Shown here: positions 59,023 to 64,000 of the stretch, in pieces
Numbering within the stretch: the first letter of the stretch is position 1
Layout of the letters: each line of letters begins with the position of its first letter
Source: Stigmatella erecta
Lineage (GTDB): Bacteria > Myxococcota > Myxococcia > Myxococcales > Myxococcaceae
Assembly: GCF_900111745.1 (NCBI RefSeq)
Contig: NZ_FOIJ01000015.1
Location: 160,155 to 224,154 of the forward strand
Direction: 5' to 3'
DNA: 64,000 nucleotides
Notes under the pieces: model-generated
What the model was told of the DNA's origin: nothing
Seen by the model: only the letters and a program-made list of their open reading frames with translations
Database searches by the model: none
Position numbers and translations under genes: made by a program

Positions 59023-59493
59023 TCAGGGCCGCGAGAGCCGCCGGAGCACCTCCGCATGCTCCGGGTGGCGCGCCACGAGCGCCTCCCGGGAGGGCATCTC
59101 CCAGTCCGCGAAGTCGAAGCCGGGCGCCACCGTGCAGCCCACGAGCGTGTAGGCCCCCTGGGGCACCGCCGCCTGCAGCACCCCGGCCGGGATGACCACC
59201 TGGGGCCGCTCCCCCCGCGCCACCTCCCGGCCGAGCACCACCTGCTCCAGCCCACCGTCCCCCAGCAGGTAGAGCGTCAGCGGCTCCCCCTCGTAGAAGT
59301 GCCACACCTCGTCCGAAGCCAGCCGGTGCCACGCGGAGAACGTCCCGCGCGGCAGCAGGTAGTAGATGGCCGTGCCCGCCGGGCGCCTGCCCCGGGGCGT
59401 CTCCACCTGGGCCGTGGCCCGGTACATCTCCCGGTAATACCCACCCTCGGGATGGGGCTGGAGCCCCAGTGCCCGCACCAGCGCGTCGCTCAT
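59023..59493 (-). CDS. Cupin (DUF985) protein
   Basis: A 156-residue cupin_5/DUF985 protein from ATG 59493. It carries the family motifs PHPEGGYYREMYRA, AIYYLLPRGTFSAWHRLASDEVWHFYEGEPL and VGCTVAPGFDFADWEM. The fold is a small double-stranded beta-helix, and the conserved His/Glu set may bind a metal or sugar nucleotide. Function is unproven in the family. It is monocistronic and convergent with the TPR gene, with 4 bp between their stops. Confidence 0.92.
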   Translation of the reverse strand: MSDALVRALGLQPHPEGGYYREMYRATAQVETPRGRRPAGTAIYYLLPRGTFSAWHRLASDEVWHFYEGEPLTLYLLGDGGLEQVVLGREVARGERPQVVIPAGVLQAAVPQGAYTLVGCTVAPGFDFADWEMPSREALVARHPEHAEVLRRLSRP

Positions 59494-59632
59494 GCGGCGC
59501 GAGCTTACCCCAGCAACCCATCCAACCCAGGACCTCGTCTGCCGGACGTGACCCACCAGGTCATGTCCGTGCTTGAACCACCCTGCCTATCAGGTCATAC
59601 TGGGTTCAGCCGTCCTCCTGGGTCACTTGTCC

Positions 59633-61609
59633 GTGCGCTCCCACCCTTTCCATCTCCAGCCGGACATGTGGGTTGGCCCCTGGCGCATCGTGTCCCGGCT
59701 GGGCTCGGGCGGCTTCGGCGCCGTGTTCCGCGTGGAGGCGGGCGGGGAGTCCTTCGCCCTCAAGTTCGCCGTCCACGGCCCGGACAGTCCGGACCTCAAC
59801 CGCACCGACGGCCGCGCCCGGCGCGAGCTGGCCTGTCTGCTGCTCACCAGCCACCCCCACGTCGTGCGCGTCTGGGGCCACGGGCGCTGGCCTCACCCGC
59901 GCACCGGCTACCACTACGTCATCATGGACTACGTGGAGGGCCCCACGCTCTCCGGCTGGGTGCGCCACCACCACCCCACCCTGCGCGAGGTGCTCGTCCT
60001 GTTCGACACCCTGGCGCGCACCCTGGATGCGCTGCACGCCCAGGACATCCTCCACCGGGACTTGAAGGGCTCCAACATCCTCGTGCGCGCCGCGGACCGC
60101 GCCCCCCTGCTCGTGGACTTCGGCGCCGGGGACCATGCCGACTCCGTGCCCCTCACCGAGGGGCCCCTTCCCCCCGGCACCCCCCACCTGCGCACCCCCG
60201 AGGCCCTGCGCTTCCTGCGCCAGCAGTACAGCAACCCCCTGGCCCGCTACGCCTTCCGCCCCAGCGATGACCTCTATGCCCTGGGCGGCACCCTCTACGA
60301 GGTGCTCACCGGCGTGCCGCCCTTCCCCCCGAACCTGCCGCGCGAGGTGCTCGTCCACCAGATCGAAACCCAGATGCCCGCGCCCCCGGAGGTGCTCCAC
60401 CCGCTCATCCCCCCCGCCCTCTCGCAGCTCGTCCAGCGGCTGCTCGCGAAGGACCCCGCCGAGCGCCCCAGCAGCGGCTGGGCGCTCCATGAGCAGTTGG
60501 AGGCCCTGCTCCAGGATGAACGCCTGGCGCTCGACATCCCCCTGGGTGTGGGCGCGGAGGCCGCCACGACCGAGGGCATGGAGGAGGCCCTCCTCATGGT
60601 GGGCGAGGATCCGCCCGAAGGCCGCCCACCCCCGGTCCGCACCTCGCGGCCCCCCTGGTCCGAGACGGAGGCTCCCACCGCCGCGCCGCCGCCCCCCCTG
60701 CCGCCCGCGCCTCCCCGGACGCGGGGCCGGCTCCTCCTGGGCGGGCTGGCGCTGCTGGCCGGGGGCGCGTTGGGCGCGGGCCTCTGGCACGCCGCCCGGC
60801 CCCCGGGAGCCCCCGCGCCGCCGTCCACCGCCCCGGCGGGCTCCACGTTCGTGGAGGTGCCCTTCGCGCCCGCGGAGGCCTGGGACGCGGGGCCCCGGCC
60901 CCCCGCGCTCCCGCCGTGGGAGGCGGAGCCTCCGCCCTTCGCCTCCGCGCCCCCGCCTCCCCCCGCCCCGAAAGGTCCCGCCATGCCGAAGAAGCCCCCC
61001 GCGAATCCGTCCCCCGCTTCGCCCGCGCCCGGGGCGAACAAAGGCCTGCCCCGGCTCGTCGGCGCCACCGTGGCCGCCTGCGCGCTGGCCGGAGGGTGCG
61101 CCGGCCCCGGCACCTCGCTGCGCCTCTCGGTGCCCCGGGAGCCCTGTCCCCCCGGCTCGCGGGAGGCCATGGAGCCGTACCGGAAGAACAAGTGGCGCGA
61201 CACCTTCTACGTGCGCCTCGGGGACACGGGCGACTACCACCACCCCTTCATCGCCCCCGCCCCCCCGGATGGGCCCACCGAGGCGCTGGTGGTCTGGCCC
61301 GGCAAGGAGGGCGCCCTGCCCATGCACACGGTGCTCGTGGGCCACGTGTACCGGACCCAGCGCATCTTCATCGGCCGGTTCACCGAGGCGCGCCTGCCCG
61401 ATGGGGAGCGCATCCCCGTGTGCTACCAGCTCTTCCACAGCCAGGACGTGGACCCGTACAACCCGAACTGGGCGCCCGAGGGCTGGCTCTACCAAGAGCC
61501 CGTGGAGGCCCGGAAAATCGACATGGTGGGCCGGGCCTTCCGGGTGGAGACGATGTTCGGGGACGCCAAGGACGTCTCCCGGATGCCCCCCCCGGCCAAG
61601 CTGCCGTGA
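59633..61609 (+). CDS. Membrane Ser/Thr protein kinase with lipobox-like internal segment
   Basis: About 658 residues. The start is uncertain (GTG 59633 chosen; TTG 59627 and 59573 are in frame). Kinase domain ~12-290: GSGGFGAVFRVE, Lys in FALKFAV, HRDLKGSN (Asp143), DFG (162-164) and SDDLYALGGTLYEVL. A Pro-rich linker is followed by a membrane helix (~364-386) and another Pro/Ala-rich linker. Then GLPRLVGATVAACALAGGC (~472-489) looks like a second membrane segment or a buried lipoprotein signal, and the rest is a periplasmic domain of ~165 residues. A DUF2381 gene follows after 30 bp. Confidence 0.9.
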   Translation: MRSHPFHLQPDMWVGPWRIVSRLGSGGFGAVFRVEAGGESFALKFAVHGPDSPDLNRTDGRARRELACLLLTSHPHVVRVWGHGRWPHPRTGYHYVIMDYVEGPTLSGWVRHHHPTLREVLVLFDTLARTLDALHAQDILHRDLKGSNILVRAADRAPLLVDFGAGDHADSVPLTEGPLPPGTPHLRTPEALRFLRQQYSNPLARYAFRPSDDLYALGGTLYEVLTGVPPFPPNLPREVLVHQIETQMPAPPEVLHPLIPPALSQLVQRLLAKDPAERPSSGWALHEQLEALLQDERLALDIPLGVGAEAATTEGMEEALLMVGEDPPEGRPPPVRTSRPPWSETEAPTAAPPPPLPPAPPRTRGRLLLGGLALLAGGALGAGLWHAARPPGAPAPPSTAPAGSTFVEVPFAPAEAWDAGPRPPALPPWEAEPPPFASAPPPPPAPKGPAMPKKPPANPSPASPAPGANKGLPRLVGATVAACALAGGCAGPGTSLRLSVPREPCPPGSREAMEPYRKNKWRDTFYVRLGDTGDYHHPFIAPAPPDGPTEALVVWPGKEGALPMHTVLVGHVYRTQRIFIGRFTEARLPDGERIPVCYQLFHSQDVDPYNPNWAPEGWLYQEPVEARKIDMVGRAFRVETMFGDAKDVSRMPPPAKLP

Positions 61610-61639
61610 GCGGCCCTCCGCCGCCCGAGACTCCGTGCC

Positions 61640-62539
61640 ATGTGCCCTGCTCTTCGCACCACCGTCCTGGGACTGGTGCTCGCCTGGGGGATGCCGGCCG
61701 CCGCGCGGCCCGCCCCGCCCCGGTGCGAGCCCGATGTGCGCCACCTCCGCCTGGAGCCCGGGGCCGCCAGCCCCCCCGAGGTGTGCATCCAGGCGGGGAA
61801 GGCCACCACCCTGCTGTTCGACCGGGACCTGCGCCCCGGCGAGCTCCACCTGGAGGACCGCTTCCGCTTCCGGCAGGTGGAGGCCCTGGGCAGCCTCCTG
61901 GTGCTGGTGCCCGGCGAGACGCTCACGCCCGGCGTGCGCCTGCGCCTGGAGGTGCCCTTCCGCGAGCCAGGCCCTCCGGCCACCTTCGTCCTCGTGGCCG
62001 CGTCCGTGGCCGAGCGGCAGGTGGAGGTCTCCCTGCCGAGCCGGCCCGCGGAGGGCCTCTCCGGCCCGGCGCTCCGGGGCGAGCTGCGGCAGTGCCGTGA
62101 GCAGCTCGGCGTCTACGAGAGCTGGTGGCGCCGGGGGCAGAACCTGGCCGGCGCCATGGGGCACTTCTGGATGAGCGACCACCTCCGGGTGCTGGACATT
62201 CGCTCGGAGGTGCGGGCCGACCCGGGGCCGGGCTTCCCCCACATCGAGGAGTTCCTGGCCTACCGCGCGAACTCCCTGGAGCGCGCCTTGCGGATGAGCG
62301 TCTTCCCCGCGCCGGGGGCCCCGCCGTGGAAGCCCCTCCAGGCCACGCTGCAGGGCCGCCCCGGCGAGCCCCCCCTGCCGCTGGAGCTGCTGGAGCCCCC
62401 CGCGCCCCGCGGACCGGGCCAGGAGCTGCTCCTGCACGTGCCCCCCTCGGGAGGCCCGGACGGCATGGGGCCCTACACGCTCGTGCTCGTGGCGCAGGGC
62501 ACCGCGCCGTGGATCATCCAGAACGTGCGCTTCCCGTGA
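61640..62539 (+). CDS. DUF2381 exported protein
   Basis: A 299-residue secreted protein (signal ending near MPAAARP) of the DUF2381 family, described as a Myxococcus paralogous group. Conserved features seen are LEPGAASPPEVCIQAGKATTLLFDRDLRPGELHLED, then LVLVPGETLTPGVRLRLEVPF and the internal RQCREQLGVYES. The N-terminal half is beta-rich. Such genes commonly follow a Ser/Thr kinase gene, as here, so the product may be the kinase's periplasmic sensor or ligand-binding partner. That link is inference. Confidence 0.88.
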   Translation: MCPALRTTVLGLVLAWGMPAAARPAPPRCEPDVRHLRLEPGAASPPEVCIQAGKATTLLFDRDLRPGELHLEDRFRFRQVEALGSLLVLVPGETLTPGVRLRLEVPFREPGPPATFVLVAASVAERQVEVSLPSRPAEGLSGPALRGELRQCREQLGVYESWWRRGQNLAGAMGHFWMSDHLRVLDIRSEVRADPGPGFPHIEEFLAYRANSLERALRMSVFPAPGAPPWKPLQATLQGRPGEPPLPLELLEPPAPRGPGQELLLHVPPSGGPDGMGPYTLVLVAQGTAPWIIQNVRFP

Positions 62540-62552
62540 GCCGGCCCCGCCC

Positions 62553-62951
62553 CTACTTGCCGCGCGCCTTGCCCGGGCGGTTGCGGTTCACCATGGCCCC
62601 GGCGATGAGGCTCAGCAGCTTCACCTGATGGGCGGTGAGCTTGCGCAACCGGCGCAGCAGCCGCCGCAGGTCCGCGGTGTCGTCCGGCCGGGGGCGGAGC
62701 TCCTCCCCGGCGCCCGCGGCCGGCGGGCCCGCCAGCTCCTCCAGCCCGAGGAACGCGTGCGGCGGCACCTTGAGCACCAGGCACAGCCTTCGCAGGTTCT
62801 CCACCCGCGGCAGCATCTGCCCCCGCTCCATGCGCCCGTACACCTCCGAGGCCATGCCAATGCGCTCGGCCACGTCCTCCTGCGTCAATCCCGCACGGAC
62901 CCGGGCGTTCCGCGCCGCGGTTCCCAGAATGCTCGCGAGAGGTTTTTCCAT
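62553..62951 (-). CDS. XRE-family transcriptional regulator
   Basis: A 133-residue DNA-binding protein; I start it at ATG 62951 (MEKPLASILGTAARN), where the helix-turn-helix begins, though its ribosome site is weak. The HTH spans ~8-65: ARNARVRAGLTQEDVAERIGMASEVYGRMERGQMLPRVENLRRLCLVLKV, as in Xre/Cro regulators. The C-terminal half is basic (LRRLLRRLRKLTAHQVKLLSLIAG). It is convergent with the DUF2381 gene, 13 bp apart. Its target is unknown; the kinase-DUF2381 operon is the nearest. Confidence 0.88.
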   Translation of the reverse strand: MEKPLASILGTAARNARVRAGLTQEDVAERIGMASEVYGRMERGQMLPRVENLRRLCLVLKVPPHAFLGLEELAGPPAAGAGEELRPRPDDTADLRRLLRRLRKLTAHQVKLLSLIAGAMVNRNRPGKARGK

Positions 62952-63278
62952 GGCTGCGGCAATCCAATCGAACGGGGGCTCGCCGGGCGAAGACGGCCAG
63001 GCAAGATGACCCTCAGGGTTACTTCGGGCCATCATACCTCAAGCGTTCACCAAGGGGTGCAGGATGCTGCGGGCCCGCCCGCCGGCAGGCACCGGGCACG
63101 TGGGTGTCCGGCGTGCCCCCGAGGGCCCCCTCTCCGCGGAGGGCTGTCCTCCCGGCGGGGGACCGGCTGGCGCATGGGCCGGCACAGGAACGCCGGACTC
63201 GCCGATGCGCAGGCGGCCGTTCCCGGGGAATCCGTTGCCTCCGGAGGGCTCGATGCGAGGCTGAAAAAACACATCAAA
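62952..63278. other. Intergenic region right of the XRE gene
   Basis: No convincing gene in about 325 bp. Short overlapping frames lack ribosome sites and have no consistent codon bias. It should contain the XRE promoter. It ends at two copies of AAAAAACACATC (63264-63275 and 63276-63287) that lead into a strong hairpin. Confidence 0.4.
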
Positions 63279-63327
63279 AAACACATCGGGGAGGAGCCGC
63301 CCCCAGCAGCTCCTCCCCGACGTGTTT
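63279..63327. terminator. Long hairpin with AAACAC/GTGTTT flanks
   Basis: A 12-bp perfect GC-rich stem (63286-63297 with 63309-63320, 11-base loop) is extended after one mismatch by six more pairs. It is followed on the plus strand by a short T-run inside the pairing. The preceding gene on this strand is far away, so its transcript is not identified. Confidence 0.6.
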
Positions 63328-63648
63328 CCCCATCGCTCGCTTCCCCCATCCCCCCGTTCTGCCCCGCCCCCCTAAAGTCTGTCTTGAATTGCGAAATCTA
63401 GTGCTGCCCCCAACCCCATCCCGCCCAACCCGTTGCAGCCTTTAACCGTCACCTGCTCACGGAATGACGCGTCTGCCCCGCCCAACCCCTGCCCTGCCCC
63501 GTACGACCCGTCCTGCCCCGTGCTGACTGTCCTGCCCCGTCCCCGCCCTACCCCATCCCACGCTTAACCGACCCCATCCCGCCCCGTACTGACTGTCCTG
63601 CCCTACCCAACCCCGTCCTGCCCCATCCCGCCCGTCCTGCACATACCG

Positions 63649-63709
63649 CCCGTCCTACCCGCCCTACCCCGTCCTGCTCTGCACTGCCCCGTCCCGCCCG
63701 TCCTGCCCC
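63649..63709. repeat. 61-bp perfect repeat, copy 1
   Basis: Identical base for base to 63875-63935, 226 bp away and in the same orientation, inside the degenerate tract. The flanks differ at once on the right (G against A), showing that the copy is a block and not just the pentamer pattern. Confidence 0.85.
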
Positions 63710-63874
63710 GTCCGACCCGCCCTACCCCGTACCACCCGTCCTGCCCCGTCCTACTCCGTCCCGCCCGTCCTGCTCTGCCCCGTCCGACCCGCCCTACCCC
63801 GTACTGCTCGTCCGACCCGTTCTGCCCCGTCCGACCCCCCCTACCCCCTACCCGCCCCTCCCGCGCTGCACTGC

Positions 63875-63935
63875 CCCGTCCTACCCGCCCTACCCCGTCC
63901 TGCTCTGCACTGCCCCGTCCCGCCCGTCCTGCCCC
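63875..63935. repeat. 61-bp perfect repeat, copy 2
   Basis: Second copy of the 61-bp block at 63649-63709. Perfect identity over 61 bp in an otherwise drifting tract points to a recent slippage or duplication event. Confidence 0.85.
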
Positions 63936-64000
63936 ATACCGCCTGTCCTGCCCCGTACCGCCTGTCCTGCCCCGTCCTACCCGCCCTACCCCGTCCCGCC

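Larger units (their letters stand above)
63395..64000. repeat. Degenerate 5-bp-periodic C-rich tract, runs off the window
   Basis: About 600 bp built from variants of a pentamer resembling YRYCC (TGCCC, TACCC, CGTCC, CGCCC, CGACC), almost without internal G runs on the plus strand. It codes for nothing recognisable. The minus strand is G-rich. A 61-bp segment occurs twice without change. The right boundary is outside the window. Confidence 0.85.

Noticed and set aside
63047..63445. Short frames (about 80-113 codons) on both strands right of the XRE gene
   Set aside because: They overlap each other, span a strong hairpin and show no ribosome site or motif.
63395..64000. CRISPR or coding region in the terminal tract
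   Set aside because: The unit is about 5 bp and degenerate, there are no constant repeat/spacer blocks, and frames across it have no codon bias or starts.

Overview
This window looks like a chromosomal segment of a large-genome myxobacterium, probably of the Cystobacter/Archangium/Stigmatella group. The DNA is strongly GC-rich, with third-position G/C bias in every real gene. It carries Ser/Thr kinases fused to transmembrane and periplasmic tails, a DUF2381 protein (a family described from Myxococcus), giant FG-GAP lipoproteins and many secreted proteins. Species-level placement is inference. I see no rRNA, insertion sequence, prophage or CRISPR array; there is one tRNA (Gln, anticodon TTG).

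Layout. 1-3.6 kb: the 3' end of a FemAB-like gene, a SUFU-domain protein, a two-gene membrane operon with DUF2243, and a secreted trypsin-like protease with a ricin-type lectin tail. 3.6-8.3 kb (minus strand): an acyltransferase, a glycine-rich protein and a secreted LamG protein. 8.5-13.1 kb: a membrane Ser/Thr kinase, then a compact accessory block of a Cys-rich lipoprotein, two related proteins flanking an Imm11-like protein, a DUF2019 protein and an orphan gene whose 3' end is duplicated as a remnant. This block resembles a toxin/immunity locus. 13.3-18.2 kb: phosphoketolase and acetate kinase in one operon, then a lipoprotein. 18.2-23.2 kb: a beta-propeller protein, an unknown protein, and a plus-strand run of response regulator, degenerate membrane kinase, dipeptide epimerase and acetyltransferase.

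23.2-35.7 kb is dominated by two giant minus-strand lipoproteins: FG-GAP + six CARDB + choice-of-anchor A (1514 aa), and Ig-like repeats + FG-GAP (about 2429 aa). A lone PIN-domain gene sits between them. 36-40.3 kb: a redoxin, a DsbD-like reductase and a VWA protein. 40.4-42.8 kb: an AAA ATPase overlapping a DUF4276 gene, a defence-like pair. 43-51.6 kb: a 53-aa acidic protein found by translating the sequence directly, a membrane Fe-S oxidoreductase, a DHFR-like protein, an ankyrin protein, a TolB-like lipoprotein, an archaemetzincin homologue lacking its catalytic glutamate, tRNA-Gln, a coiled-coil/AT-hook-like protein, and a metallophosphoesterase with an outer-membrane-like partner. 51.8-63 kb: a PEGA-domain kinase, a membrane protein, a fatty acid desaturase, a cold-shock protein, a beta-rich protein, a TPR protein, a cupin, a third kinase with DUF2381, and an XRE regulator. 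From about 63.4 kb to the end the DNA is a pyrimidine-only-like, roughly 5-bp-periodic low-complexity tract.

How the genes work together. Phosphoketolase makes acetyl phosphate and acetate kinase turns it into acetate and ATP. The DsbD-like protein can pass electrons across the membrane to periplasmic partners such as the redoxin beside it. The Fe-S protein fits electron transfer to quinone. The best candidates for something new are the lipoprotein/Imm11 block (10.0-13.1 kb), the ATPase/DUF4276 pair (41-42.8 kb), the response regulator with its active-site-less membrane partner (20.2-21.5 kb) and the terminal repeat tract.
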